Origin: Phenylobacterium sp.
GTDB lineage: Bacteria > Pseudomonadota > Alphaproteobacteria > Caulobacterales > Caulobacteraceae
Length of the DNA: 64,000 nt
Assembly: GCF_019636135.1 (NCBI RefSeq)
Contig: NZ_JAHBYD010000009.1
Location: 62,001-126,000, forward strand
Direction: 5' to 3'
Every line of letters begins with the position of its first letter. Positions within the stretch are counted from its first letter, which is position 1. Below the pieces are notes generated by a model, which searched no databases, was not told the DNA's origin, and saw nothing but the letters and a program-made list of their open reading frames with translations. Both the position numbers and the translations under genes were made by a program. This document shows, one piece after another, positions 38,538 through 50,635 of the stretch.

Positions 38538-39752
38538 CTAAGCGAAGAATGCCTGAGTCTTCGTGAGCGCATCCACGAAGGCGTCGGCCTCTTCCAGGGT
38601 GTTATATAGGGCGAAGGAGGCGCGCGCGCTCGACGTCACGCCGAAACGCCGCATCAGGGGCTCGGCGCAGTGGGTCCCGGCTCGGACGGCCACCCCGTAG
38701 CGGTCGAGGATCTGGGCCACGTCGTGGGCGTGCGCGCCGTCGACGGTGAAGGACAGGATCGCCCCCTTCCCCGGCGCCTCGCCGATGACCTGCAGCCAGT
38801 TCGCGCCCGCCAGCCGCTCGCGCACGCGGGCGTAGAGCGCGTGCTCGTGCTCGGCGATGGCGAAGCGGTCCTGGGCCGACAGCCAGTCGACGGCCGCGCC
38901 CAGGCCGATGGCCTCCAGGATCGGCGGCGTGCCGGCCTCGAAGCGGTGCGGCGGGTCGGCGTAGGTGATCTCGTCCTTGCTGACGACGCCGATCATCTCG
39001 CCCCCGCCCTGGTACGGCGGCAAGGCGGCCAGGCGCTCGGCCTTGCCGTAGAGGACGCCGATGCCGGTCGGGCCATACAGCTTGTGGCCGGAGAAGACGT
39101 AGAAGTCGGCGTCGAGGTCCTTCACGTCCACCGGCTTGTGGACGATGGCCTGGCAGCCGTCGAACAGCACGAGCGCGCCCGCCTCGTGGGCCATCCGCGC
39201 CAGGGCCTTGGCGTCGTTGATCGTGCCCAGCACGTTCGACATGTGGCTGAGCGCCACGACCTTCGTCCTGGGACCCAGCAGGTCCTGGAAGGCCGCCAGG
39301 TCCAGGCGGCCGTCGTCGGTGACCGGGACCCACCTCAGCACCGTGCCCTTCTTTTCGCGCAGGAAGTGCCAGGGGACGATGTTGGCGTGGTGCTCCATCT
39401 CCGAGATCACGATCTCGTCGCCGGGCTCCAGCGTCGCGCCGATCCCAGCCGCCACCAGGTTCACCGCCTCGGTGCCGCCCTTGGTGAAGACGATCTCGGT
39501 GGGCGCGGCGCCCACGAACGCGGCCACCTTGTTGCGCGCGGCCTCGTAGGCGTCGGTGGTCTCGTTGGCCAGCGTGTGCAGGCCGCGGTGGACGTTGGCG
39601 TACGAGTGCTCCATCGCGTGCGTCATCGCCTCGATGACGGCGCGCGGCTTCTGGGCCGAGGCGGCGCTGTCCAGATAGACCAGCGGCCTGCCGTTGACCT
39701 GGCGCGAGAGGATCGGGAAGTCGGCGCGGATCGCCTCGGCGTCGAAGGCCAT
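38538..39752 (-). CDS. sufS: cysteine desulfurase SufS
   Basis: PLP-dependent class V enzyme taking sulfur from cysteine for Fe-S assembly (404 aa, group II). PLP lysine in VFSGHKLYGPTG and the catalytic cysteine in VRAGTHCAEPLMRR are clear; EMEHHANIVPW is the cofactor pocket. It needs a sulfur acceptor (SufE or SufU), which is not in the window. It starts 2 nt after the sufD stop. A second, IscS-type desulfurase lies at the start of the same operon. Confidence 0.97.
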   Translation of the reverse strand: MAFDAEAIRADFPILSRQVNGRPLVYLDSAASAQKPRAVIEAMTHAMEHSYANVHRGLHTLANETTDAYEAARNKVAAFVGAAPTEIVFTKGGTEAVNLVAAGIGATLEPGDEIVISEMEHHANIVPWHFLREKKGTVLRWVPVTDDGRLDLAAFQDLLGPRTKVVALSHMSNVLGTINDAKALARMAHEAGALVLFDGCQAIVHKPVDVKDLDADFYVFSGHKLYGPTGIGVLYGKAERLAALPPYQGGGEMIGVVSKDEITYADPPHRFEAGTPPILEAIGLGAAVDWLSAQDRFAIAEHEHALYARVRERLAGANWLQVIGEAPGKGAILSFTVDGAHAHDVAQILDRYGVAVRAGTHCAEPLMRRFGVTSSARASFALYNTLEEADAFVDALTKTQAFFA

Positions 39753-39754
39753 GT

Positions 39755-40777
39755 TCAGCCTCCCAGCCTTGCGGCGACCCAGGCGCGGACGACGTCGCGC
39801 GCGCCCTCGAACCAGATCCGGTCGACCACCTCGCCCACGAACGCCTCCGTGAGAATGGCGCGGGCCTCGGGCTCGGGGATGCCGCGCTGGCGGGCGTAGA
39901 ACAGCGCATCCTCGTCCAGCCGGCCCACCGTATTGCCGTGGGCGCAGGAGACATCGTCGGCGTAGATCTCCAGCTCGGGCTTGGCGTCGACCTCGGCGCG
40001 GTCCGAGAGGATCAGGGCGTGGTGGCCCATGCGCGCGTCGGTCCTGTCGGCGCCCTCGGCGACCACGATGCGGCCCTGGAAGACGCCACGCGCCTGGTCG
40101 CGCACGACGCCCTTGGTGAGCTGCCCGGTGACGCCGTCGAGGCCCTCGTGGGTGACCACGGTCGTGAGGTCGGCGTGGCGCTTGTCGGCCAGCAGGTAGA
40201 CGCCGTCGAGGCGCAGGGCCGCGTGGCCGCCTGGATGGTGGACCGTCGTCTCGATCCGCTGGCGGCGGGCGCCGGCGGTCACCACGGTCTGGCCGAACTC
40301 GGCGCCGGCCGCGAGCTGGACCTCGGCCTGGCTCACCGTCACACCCTCGGCGTCGTCCGAGGCCAGCACGATCCGTTCCACCTGCGCGCCGGCGCCCAGG
40401 CTGAAGACGAGCTGCGTCTGGCTGAGGTAGCCGCCCTGCCCCTCATAGCTCTCCAGCAGGCGAAGCTTCGCATCGGCCTCGACGTCGATCGACACGCGGG
40501 CGGCGTGGCTGCCGTCGCCGCGGGAGACGATGCGCAGTGCGACGATGCGCTTGCCGTGCGGCTCCACGCTGACGTGCGCCGCGCCCTCGCCGTTGGCGAC
40601 CACCACGACCTCGTCGGCCAAGGCGTCGAACGGGCCCGCGCCGACGGCGCCGGTGGGCGCCGAGGCGGGCGGCACCTCGCGGATCAGGCCGCGCAGGTCG
40701 GTCCAGCGCCAGTCCTCGTCGCGCTTGCCGGGCAGTTCGGCGGCGTCGCGGATGCGGATGGCGGAGGCGACGCTCAT
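39755..40777 (-). CDS. sufD: Fe-S cluster assembly protein SufD
   Basis: 340-residue scaffold partner of SufB and SufC. The right-handed beta-helix core (VVTAGARRQRIETTVHHPGGHAALRLDGVYLLADKRHADL) and the C-terminal motif CAHGNTVGRLDEDALFYARQRGIPEPEAR with the conserved Cys and His are visible. Shorter at its N-terminus than the E. coli form. ATG at 40777 chosen by family start. Separated from sufC by a repeat element. Confidence 0.95.
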   Translation of the reverse strand: MSVASAIRIRDAAELPGKRDEDWRWTDLRGLIREVPPASAPTGAVGAGPFDALADEVVVVANGEGAAHVSVEPHGKRIVALRIVSRGDGSHAARVSIDVEADAKLRLLESYEGQGGYLSQTQLVFSLGAGAQVERIVLASDDAEGVTVSQAEVQLAAGAEFGQTVVTAGARRQRIETTVHHPGGHAALRLDGVYLLADKRHADLTTVVTHEGLDGVTGQLTKGVVRDQARGVFQGRIVVAEGADRTDARMGHHALILSDRAEVDAKPELEIYADDVSCAHGNTVGRLDEDALFYARQRGIPEPEARAILTEAFVGEVVDRIWFEGARDVVRAWVAARLGG

Positions 40778-40800
40778 GCGGCGGCTCCGCCAACAAAAGC

Positions 40801-40963
40801 TGTCATCCCGGTTTGGGCGCAGCCCAAGACCGGGACCCAACCCGGGGCCTGGCGTCGATGGGGCAGGACGAGAACGACCCCGGCGGCGCGCCTGGTCTGG
40901 AGAGATCGACGTTTCGTGGCGCGTTGGGTCCCGGTCTTCGCTTGCGGCGAAACCAGGATGACA
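40801..40963. repeat. interspersed inverted-repeat element, family C, inside the suf operon
   Basis: 5' arm TGTCATCCCGGTTTGGG followed by CCCAAGACCGGGACCCAAC pairs with the 3' arm GTTGGGTCCCGGTCTT ... CCAGGATGACA; each arm also has an internal hairpin (GGGCGCAGCCC). About 163 bp, sitting between sufC and sufD in transcribed DNA. Related in its GTCATCCCGG ends to copies at 50483-50614 and 52543-52669. Confidence 0.8.
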
Positions 40964-40985
40964 ATCGGGGTTTGGTAAAAGGGCG

Positions 40986-41735
<750 letters not shown>

Positions 41736-41737
41736 CT

Positions 41738-42138
41738 TCAGCGGGTCTCGTCGGCGAGGAACTGGGCCATGACCTTCAGCGCGTCCTCGACGCCCTCGAC
41801 GGTCTCTTGCTTGCGGGGCGCGGTGGAGCCGGGGCTCGCGGTGCGCTTGTCGGACAGGGTGACGCTCGCCTTGCCCGCCTCGAAGTAGGCGGCGATCCGA
41901 TAGGCCTTGTGGTCGAGCGAGACGGTGTAGCGGCGCAGGTCCGCCGAAAGCGCCCGCGCCTTCAGGAAGTCGCCGTCGGCGCTCACCGCCTCGTGCAGCG
42001 CCCTGGCCGAGGCGAGGTCCTGCTCCTGCTGGCGCCGCTCGGCCTCGTCGCGGGCGCGCCGCTCCATCTCGCGCCGGGCGAACTCGGTCTCGAACGCGTC
42101 CTTCAGCGTGAGCGCCTTGGACTTCTGCGCCTTGATCG

Positions 42139-42142
<4 letters not shown>
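41738..42142 (-). CDS. uncharacterised protein encoded between sufB and sufC
   Basis: 134 residues. An N-terminal charged helix ([28 protein letters not shown]) leads to a compact C-terminal part ([45 protein letters not shown]). No cysteine, no transmembrane segment, no recognised family. Its ATG overlaps the sufB stop (TGATG) and its stop is 2 nt from sufC, so it is tightly coupled and likely made with the scaffold. A role as a SufBCD-associated factor is inference from position only. Confidence 0.8.
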
Positions 42143-43607
<1,465 letters not shown>

Positions 43608-43608
<1 letters not shown>

Positions 43609-44735
43609 TACGCGACTTCCTTCCGCCGCGCGGCGTGGCGGGCATGCGCTTCGAGCCAGGCGTCGGCGAAGCCGTTCCAGTCTTCGGCGGTGGAGCACCA
43701 GCCGCCCGAGACGCGGATGGCGCAGGGGGCGAGGTCTTCGAGTCCCATGGCGGTGAGCACGGGCGAGGCCTTCACCTTGCCCGACGAGCAGGCCGAGCCC
43801 GCGCTGATCATCACGCCCGCGAGGTCGAGGGCCATGACCTGCAGGTCCGACGTCCAGCCGGGCGCGGCGACGCAGAGGGTGTTGGGCAGGCGCGGGGCGC
43901 CCTCGCCGATCACGACGGCGCCGGCGGCCTCGAGGCGCCGGGCGGCGGCGTCACGGAACGCCGCCTGCGAGGACAGACCCTCGACCGCGATCTGAGCCGC
44001 CGCGCCGAAGCCGCTGATTCCGGGGAGGTTCTCGGTGCCGCCGCGCCGGCCGCGCTCCTGCCCGCCGCCGTGCTGGCGGCGCGACAGCGTGGCGCGGGGG
44101 CCGAAGGTGAGCGCGCCCACGCCCTGCGGCCCGCCGATCTTGTGCGCGGAGATCGCCAGCGTGTCGGCGCCCAGCGCGCGGCTGTCGACGGGGATCTTGC
44201 CGGCGGCCTGGATCGCGTCGACGTGCAGCCAGCCGTCGGCGGCGCGGACGATCCCGGACGCCTCCTTCACCGGCTGGATCACCCCGGTCTCGTTGTTGGC
44301 CAGCATCAGGGCCACGAACGGCTTGCCGTCGGCGGGGTCCCAGCGGGACAGGCGTTCGCGCAGCCAGTCGAGGTCGGCGGTCCCGTCGCGGGTCACGGGC
44401 AGCACTTCGAACGCCACGCCCGAGGCGGCGGCGCTCTCGCGGATGGAGTCATGCTCGACGGCCGAGACGATCAGGCGGCGGGTCCCCGCGGCCACGGCGC
44501 TCTCGATGGCCAGCGCATTGGCCTCGGTGCCGCCGCTCAGGAAGATCACCGTCGAGGTCGGCGCCGCGATCAGCTTCGCCACATGCTCGCGCGCCTGCTC
44601 CATGACGGCGCGGGCCGTGCGGCCGGCGGCGTGGATGGACGACGGGTTGCCCACATTCTCCATCACCTTCGTCATCGCGGCGATGGCTTCCGGCCGGACC
44701 TTCGCGGTGGCGTTATGGTCGAGGTAGACGCTCAT
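43608..44735 (-). CDS. cysteine desulfurase, IscS/NifS-like
   Basis: 375-residue PLP enzyme of the class V group I. PLP lysine in [13 protein letters not shown], catalytic cysteine in [17 protein letters not shown]. Compared with IscS it is slightly shorter (375 versus about 404 residues) and somewhat divergent; it follows iscR directly, overlapping it by 4 nt, as in alphaproteobacterial isc/suf hybrid operons. With SufS this operon encodes two different desulfurases. Confidence 0.93.
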
Positions 44736-45163
44736 GCGGCGGCCCTGCCGCGCAGCCGGCCGCCGACGACGTCGGCGAGGGTGACCGAGGCCAGGTAGTC
44801 CTCGATCCTGTCGCCCAGGGCGGCCCAGAGGTCGTGGGTCAGGCAGCGTTCGCCCCGGATCATGCAGCCCTTGCCGGCGTGGCAGCGGGTGGCGCGCAGC
44901 GGCTCGTCCACGGCGTGGACGATCTCGGCGATGGAGGTCGCCGCGGCCTCGCGCGCCAGGCGGTAGCCGCCCCCGGGGCCGCGCGCGCTCTTCACCAGGC
45001 CCTTGCGGCGCAGGCGGGCGAACAGTTGCTCCAGGTAGCTGAGCGAAATCTCCTGCCGCGCGGCGATGTCGGCCAGGGCCACGGCGCGGACGGCCTCGCT
45101 TTCGCGGCGCGCCAGGTCGGCCATCGCCATCACGGCATATCGGCCTTTCGTGGAGAGACGCAT
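44732..45163 (-). CDS. iscR: Rrf2-family Fe-S cluster regulator IscR
   Basis: 143-residue winged-helix repressor that senses [2Fe-2S] status. N-terminal MRLSTKGRYAVMAMADLA and VALADIAARQEISLSYLEQLFARLRRKGLV form the DNA-binding domain. Cluster ligands appear as RCHAGKGCMIRGERCLTHDLW: Cys-x5-Cys-x6-Cys with a following His, one residue longer in the second gap than the E. coli x5-x5 pattern. First gene of the suf operon and probably autoregulated through the site at 45281-45305. Confidence 0.93.
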   Translation of the reverse strand: MRLSTKGRYAVMAMADLARRESEAVRAVALADIAARQEISLSYLEQLFARLRRKGLVKSARGPGGGYRLAREAAATSIAEIVHAVDEPLRATRCHAGKGCMIRGERCLTHDLWAALGDRIEDYLASVTLADVVGGRLRGRAAA

Positions 45164-45280
45164 GGCAGTCCTTTTGTCCCTTGGGGGGGCCAATGCAGTT
45201 TTCGCGCGCATCCGGGGCGTCCTATGTTATGAGCCCCCGCCCTGCGGGGACCGGGTCGCGCCGGATGGTTGCGACTTAGG

Positions 45281-45305
45281 AAGACCGAGTAAAACAGTCA
45301 AGTAT
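45281..45305 (-). promoter_or_regulatory. IscR type-1-like operator overlapping the iscR-suf promoter
   Basis: Read on the minus strand this 25-mer starts ATACTTGACTGTTTTACTC. Compared by eye with the E. coli type-1 IscR consensus (ATASYY, GACTRWWWYAGTC, RSBTAT in order) about 22 of 25 positions agree. The embedded TTGACT also makes a -35 box, 17 nt from a TAAGTC -10-like hexamer, directed at iscR. The distance to the iscR ATG is about 118 nt. The divergent hydrolase gene starts 22 nt from the other side. Confidence 0.65.
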
Positions 45306-45326
45306 TATGCGGGAGGTAGGGTTCGC

Positions 45327-45977
45327 ATGCCTGAAGTGGTGCTGACGGGTGCAGCCGGCCGGATCGAGGGCCGTTATTCCCAGGGCAAGAGCGAGACCGC
45401 GCCGGTCGCCCTGATCCTGCATCCCCACCCGAGGGCCGGCGGGCAGATGAACAATCCCGTCGCGGTGCAGCTCTTCCACCTGTTCATGAAGCGCGGCTTC
45501 TCGGTGCTGCGGTTCAATTTCCGCGGCGTCGGCCGTTCGCAGGGCGAGTTCGACGGCGGCATCGGCGAGCTGGCCGACGCGGCGACGGCGCTGGACTGGC
45601 TTCAGAGCACCAACCCGGCCGCCTCGCAGTGCTGGGTGGCCGGGTACTCGTTCGGCGCCTGGGTGGGCATGCAACTGCTGATGCGGCGCCCGGAGACGGA
45701 CGGCTTCATCTCGGTCTCGCCGCCGACCAACGCCTACGACTTCAGCTTCCTGGCCCCCTGCCCGGCCTCGGGCCTGATCCTGCACGGCCAGAACGACAGC
45801 GTGGTCCCGCCGGTCGACGTGGAGCGCGTCGTTTCGAAGCTGCGCACCCAGAAGGGCATCGTGATCGACTACGACGTGGTCGACGGCGCCAGCCACTTCT
45901 GGATGGAGAACCTGCCCGACGTGGAGAGCCGCGTCGGCGCCTATCTCGACAAGCGCCTGGAAGCCAACCCGGCCTGA
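45327..45977 (+). CDS. alpha/beta hydrolase
   Basis: 216-residue serine hydrolase. HPHPRAGGQMNN oxyanion region, FNFRGVGRSQGEF, nucleophile elbow WVAGYSFGAWVG, acid in HGQNDSVVPP and His in VDGASHFWM. This compact family (often annotated as dienelactone-hydrolase-like or CocE-like) is widespread with unknown substrates. GGGAGG precedes the ATG. Divergent from iscR with which it shares the putative IscR site region. Confidence 0.85.
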   Translation: MPEVVLTGAAGRIEGRYSQGKSETAPVALILHPHPRAGGQMNNPVAVQLFHLFMKRGFSVLRFNFRGVGRSQGEFDGGIGELADAATALDWLQSTNPAASQCWVAGYSFGAWVGMQLLMRRPETDGFISVSPPTNAYDFSFLAPCPASGLILHGQNDSVVPPVDVERVVSKLRTQKGIVIDYDVVDGASHFWMENLPDVESRVGAYLDKRLEANPA

Positions 45978-46031
45978 GCAGGGTCGCCGAGCAACTCGCC
46001 CTATCTGTCGGGCAGGCATCGCAACGCTTAG

Positions 46032-46232
46032 TTAGAACCGCCGCGCGTGCGTCCGCTTCAGGGCCGAGACCGCGGAGGCGGTGAAGGCGGCTGACCGACG
46101 CGCGGCGCTGCGGTCCGGGGCAAGACCGCCGAGGTCGCCGCCTTCAGGCGTGGTCAGCCGCCAGGACCAGGCCTCGCCGGCCGCCGCGAGGGAGAGGCGG
46201 TAGCCGGGTGTGGGTGAGAGGGGCTCGTCCAT
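46032..46232 (-). CDS. small hypothetical protein
   Basis: 66 residues. The sequence YRLSLAAAGEAWSWRLTTPEGGDLGGLAPDRSAARRSAAFTASAV looks like a short beta-hairpin plus helix domain resembling DUF1508/YegP-like single repeats. No signal peptide. Start from ATG at 46232. It lies between the convergent hydrolase and the repeat region before the histidine kinase. Real gene status is moderately supported by codon use. Confidence 0.5.
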   Translation of the reverse strand: MDEPLSPTPGYRLSLAAAGEAWSWRLTTPEGGDLGGLAPDRSAARRSAAFTASAVSALKRTHARRF

Positions 46233-46292
46233 GATCCCAGCGTGCGCCGCCGCCGTGCAGGGGGTCCGCAGGCGCATGTGGAGATTTCGTGC

Positions 46293-46497
46293 ATTTCCTT
46301 TCCCGCCTGCGGGAAAGGGGGACCGTCCGCCGACCCCGGCGAAGGCCGGGGGAAGAGCGGATGGTGGAAAGGGAAAGCGGCCGGCAGGGCGGTTCCTTCA
46401 GCCTGAACTGAACGCCGAGCTTGAGGCTTTCCCTCTCCACCACTCGCTCTTCGCTGCGCTCGGCGAGCGGTTCCCCTCTCCCGCAAGCGGGAGAGGC
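46293..46497. repeat. composite nested inverted-repeat element, family D
   Basis: Left hairpin TTTCCTTTCCCGC/GCGGGAAAGG (46293-46318), inner CCCCGGCGAAGGCCGGGG hairpin, then an inverted pair GGTGGAAAGGGAAAGC (about 46363-46378) with GCTTTCCCTCTCCACC (about 46427-46441), and a right hairpin CCTCTCCCG/CGGGAGAGG at 46474-46496. The right end sits 5 nt from the histidine kinase stop and could terminate it. No ORF is supported here. Confidence 0.7.
46473..46497 (-). terminator. hairpin after the histidine kinase gene
   Basis: CTCTCCCG/CGGGAGAG stem with a 4-nt loop starts 5 nt past the stop of the kinase gene (minus strand). It is part of repeat element D. There is no T-run after it. Confidence 0.45.
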
Positions 46498-46501
46498 AGG
46501 G

Positions 46502-48079
46502 CTACGCAGCCCTCGGCAGGGTCACGCGGAAGGTTGCGCCGGGGCCGGGGGCGAGTTCGATGCGGCCCTGGCTGGCGGCCAGCAGGGAGCGGGCGATGGA
46601 CAGGCCGAGGCCGGTGCCGCCCTGGGCGCGGCGGCTGGTGAAGAAGGGCTCGAACAGGCGCTCGCGGTCAGCCTCGGGGACCCCCGGACCGTCGTCGGAG
46701 ACGGTGACGACGACATCCTCGCCCTCGACCGCGGCCCGCACCCGCGCCCGCTTCGCGCCGGCCTGGCGGGCGTTCTGCAGCAGGACGGTCAGCACGCTCT
46801 CCAGCGTGGTGGCCGGCGCGGCCACGGCCGGAAGGTCCGAGGGCGCGTCGACGGCGACCGCGAAGGCCTCCGCGGCCTGGGCGTCCACGGTGCGGCGGAC
46901 GGCCTCGGCGAGGTCCGCCGAGACGCCGGCCTCGGGCAGCGCCATGTCGGCGCGGGCGAGGTCCAGCAGGCGGGTGACGAGCTGCGAGAGGCGATCGCTG
47001 TCGCCGGCGATGTTGTCGAGGAACCGGCGGCGCTCGGCCGGCGACATGGTCTCGAAGTGGTCCTGCAACAGCTCGACGGCGCCGCCGATGCCGGCGAGCG
47101 GGGTCTTGAACTCGTGGCTGACCGCGGCGGCGAAGTCGCGGAGGTAGCCGGATCGCCGCTCGATCCGCTCGGCCATGGCGCGGAAGTCCACGTAGAGGTC
47201 GCGGATCTCGCGCGCCGCCGTGCGCGGCGTGGGCGGGATCTCGCCGCCGCCGGCCGCCACCTGGCGCGAGGCGGCGCTCAGCTTCTCGATCGGCCCGGCG
47301 ACACCGCGGGAGACCAGGCCCGACAGCATCACCAGGATGCCGAGGATCAGCGCCGCGCCGAAGATGATCTTGCCGCGGTCCTCGTAGAGCCCCCGGAACA
47401 GCGCCCGTGGCGAGCGCGAGAGCAGGAGCACCCCCTTCACCTGGCCGCCGGCGACGATGGGCCGGGCGTGGTGCAGGCGGATGCCGGAGGCCTTGGAGAG
47501 CCACTCGAACGACGACTGCCGCTCCAGGTCGCCGTTGATCCGCATCACGGTGTACGGCCGCCCCGAGAGCGCCCAGCGCACCTCGGGCAGCCCCGAGAAG
47601 TCGCGCCCGTACCCCTGCCCGGCCACGCCGTAGCCGTGCCGGTCCAGGATGTAGACGGAGGCCAGCGTCGTCTGGAGCGTGCGCTCGATCACCGGGTTGA
47701 TCCGCCGGGCCACGTAGACGGCGTCGGGGTCCAGGGCGTTGCGGGTCTTCCGCATCCAGGGCCGTTCGGGCAGCACCTGGCCCAGCGTGAGGTCGATGCT
47801 GGTGAACTCGGGCCGGTAGTAGCCCTCGGGCGGGTCGACGGGCTTGGGCGGCGGCGGCGGCGCACCGGGCCATTCGATGGCCGCCACCGCCGCCAGGGCC
47901 GCGCCCTGCGCCACCAGCTCGGCCTCGGTCTGGCGCACCACGGTGTTCTCGTAGACCCGCAGGTAGAGCGCCGCGAACCCCGGCATGGCGGCGGCGAACA
48001 GCAGCACCGCGAACAGGATCCAGCGCAGACGCAGCGGCGGCCACCAGCGCCCGACCCAGTCCTTGAAGGCCTCGATCAC
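46502..48079 (-). CDS. sensor histidine kinase
   Basis: 525-residue membrane kinase. An N-terminal transmembrane helix (about 22-42), a periplasmic sensor region of about 240 residues, a second transmembrane helix near 280-305, HAMP, then HisKA with FAAAVSHEFKTPLAGIGG (phosphorylated His in SHEFKTP) and a C-terminal ATPase domain (VTVSDDGPGVPEADRERLFEPFF, GGTGLGLSIARSLL). It starts at a GTG 7 nt after the response regulator stop. The signal is unknown. Confidence 0.93.
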   Translation of the reverse strand: MIEAFKDWVGRWWPPLRLRWILFAVLLFAAAMPGFAALYLRVYENTVVRQTEAELVAQGAALAAVAAIEWPGAPPPPPKPVDPPEGYYRPEFTSIDLTLGQVLPERPWMRKTRNALDPDAVYVARRINPVIERTLQTTLASVYILDRHGYGVAGQGYGRDFSGLPEVRWALSGRPYTVMRINGDLERQSSFEWLSKASGIRLHHARPIVAGGQVKGVLLLSRSPRALFRGLYEDRGKIIFGAALILGILVMLSGLVSRGVAGPIEKLSAASRQVAAGGGEIPPTPRTAAREIRDLYVDFRAMAERIERRSGYLRDFAAAVSHEFKTPLAGIGGAVELLQDHFETMSPAERRRFLDNIAGDSDRLSQLVTRLLDLARADMALPEAGVSADLAEAVRRTVDAQAAEAFAVAVDAPSDLPAVAAPATTLESVLTVLLQNARQAGAKRARVRAAVEGEDVVVTVSDDGPGVPEADRERLFEPFFTSRRAQGGTGLGLSIARSLLAASQGRIELAPGPGATFRVTLPRAA

Positions 48080-48086
48080 GTGTCGG

Positions 48087-48796
<710 letters not shown>

Positions 48797-48800
<4 letters not shown>

Positions 48801-50347
48801 GTTCTCGGGTTCGCGGCTGGGGTCAATGGAGGGCTTGGCGGGACAGGCTGGGGCTTCGGCGGCGGCGGGCAGGCGTTGCAGCCGCAGGGCGTGAGGTCGT
48901 GGCGCGGCGGGTTCGGGCCGAGGATGGCGTCGACCTGCTGCAGGCGGCGCGCGTCACGCCAGCGCCAGCCCAGCGGCTGCGCCTGGCGTTTGCGCAGGGC
49001 CTTCACCAGATCCTCGCGGGTGTCAGAGACCTGGCAGAGCAGCGTGGGCGGCATCGCGCGGCGTTCGAGCCGGGCGAGGGGCACGACGGCGGCGCCGTCC
49101 AGTTGGTACATGTACCAGACGTCGAGGTTCACGCCGTCGCCGCCGAGTTCGCGGGCGTGCCGGATGTTCCAGTTGGCCGCGATGCTGCCGAGGTCGACGA
49201 CGCTGCAAACGGCGAGGATCAGGCCCACGGCCGTCAGGTTGGCGTTGATCAGCCAGCCCGCGCTCCTGGCGCGCAGCAGTCGCCAAAGGATCAGCAGGAG
49301 GCCCGTGGCCACAAGGCCCATCCAGAGCAGCGCGGCGATACGCATGCGGGTGAGCGAGTAGGCGTCGATGTAGTCGAGGGTGCGCAGCGCGGTGGAGGCG
49401 ACGAGGAACACGTTCTGCGCCACCCAGGCGATCACCAGGGCGCGGACCAGCGGGCGGCTTGCGGTCTGCGAACCGGGCCGCAGGAAGGCCAGCACGAACA
49501 GGCCGGCCAGCAGCGCCGTGGCGATCAGCGGGTAGGCGCCCTGGTGGGCGTAGTCGGCGAAGCTGACGCCGTCCGGCAGGCCCGCGCCGCTCCAGAGGAA
49601 CGCGATGTCGAGGCCGTTCTGGATCGCGAAGACCACGTTGAAGACCGCCAGAGCCGCGGTGATCGAGGCGGCGGTCGCGCCGGGCAATGTCAGGTCGCGG
49701 TCGAGGCCGGGGGTGCGCAGGGTGCGGCGCAGGCCGCGGGGCCGCAGCACCGCCCAGATCGGCAGGCCCAAGACGATCCAGAAGACCAGCCGCCCCGGCT
49801 CGAACGCCGGCAGGCTGAAGCCGCGGAAGAAGCCGGCCATGACCGGGTTGGCGACGACGAAGAGCTGGAGGAACACCAGGCCGCCGACCGCCGGCAGGGC
49901 CGCGGCCAGCAGCACCGCGGTGATCTTCAGCGGCCGCGAGCGGGCGCGGGCCTTCAGCGCACGGCGGATATCGACCAGCGGGCCGACGATGGCCTTGAGG
50001 CCGCCGATCAGCAGCCGCTGGAACCAGCGCCAGCCGTCATCGCCGCGAGGAGCTCGCGGCGCGAGGGCGGCGACCGCCATCGCCAGCGCCCATAGCAGGA
50101 AGCCGATGAAGCTGGGCCGCTCGAACGGCAGCAGCGCCAGGGCCAGCGCCGCGGCGAGGGCCAGCAGCGCCAGATGGCTGCGCCGGATCGCCGGGCTGGC
50201 GAGCGCCAGGCTGAGCGTGGCGGCGGCGAGCAGGACGCCGAAGTTCAGGCCCAGCCCGTCCTTGTCGAAGAACAGGACGTCGCCGATGGCGACCACGGCG
50301 ACCAGGAGGACCGCCTTGAGCCAGAAGCTTCCGCGTCGCAGCGCCAT
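48797..50347 (-). CDS. DUF4173 multi-spanning membrane protein
   Basis: 516 residues with about 12 transmembrane segments; the segment TRMRIAALLWMGLVATGLLLILWRLL and the DYAHQGAYPLIATALLAGLFVLAFLRPG motif are characteristic of DUF4173 proteins. The soluble C-terminus is Pro/Cys-rich. First gene of an operon with the response regulator and kinase (ATGA overlap), so it may be part of the sensing or output of that system. The biochemical function of this family is unknown to me. Confidence 0.75.
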
Positions 50348-50482
50348 GCCGTGGTCCCCACTCCAACTGAGGACATCGTGCGCCAAGACCCGAGGACGAG
50401 CGCCCAAGCGGACGTCCTCAGGCGGCGCGGTTCATGTGCAGATTTGGTGCAGGGCGGCCGATCCGCCCTACCCCGCCCCATG

Positions 50483-50614
50483 AACGTCATCCCGCGGCCT
50501 GTCCGCGGGACCCAGGAACGCCGCCGGCGCCAGCAAGACTGCGGCGGTGACGCTGCGGATCACCGCGTGACTCTTGTGTTCATGGGTCCCGCGGACGAGC
50601 CGCGGGATGACGTT
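50483..50614. repeat. interspersed inverted-repeat element, family C
   Basis: 5' arm AACGTCATCCCGCGGCC then GTCCGCGGGACCCA (50483-50514) pairs with 3' arm TGGGTCCCGCGGACG then AGCCGCGGGATGACGTT (50583-50614), nearly perfect over about 32 nt, with a centre of about 68 nt. Sits between the DUF4173 gene's 5' end and the monooxygenase 3' end. Confidence 0.85.
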
Positions 50615-50635
50615 CGGAAGGGGATGCGGAAGCGC

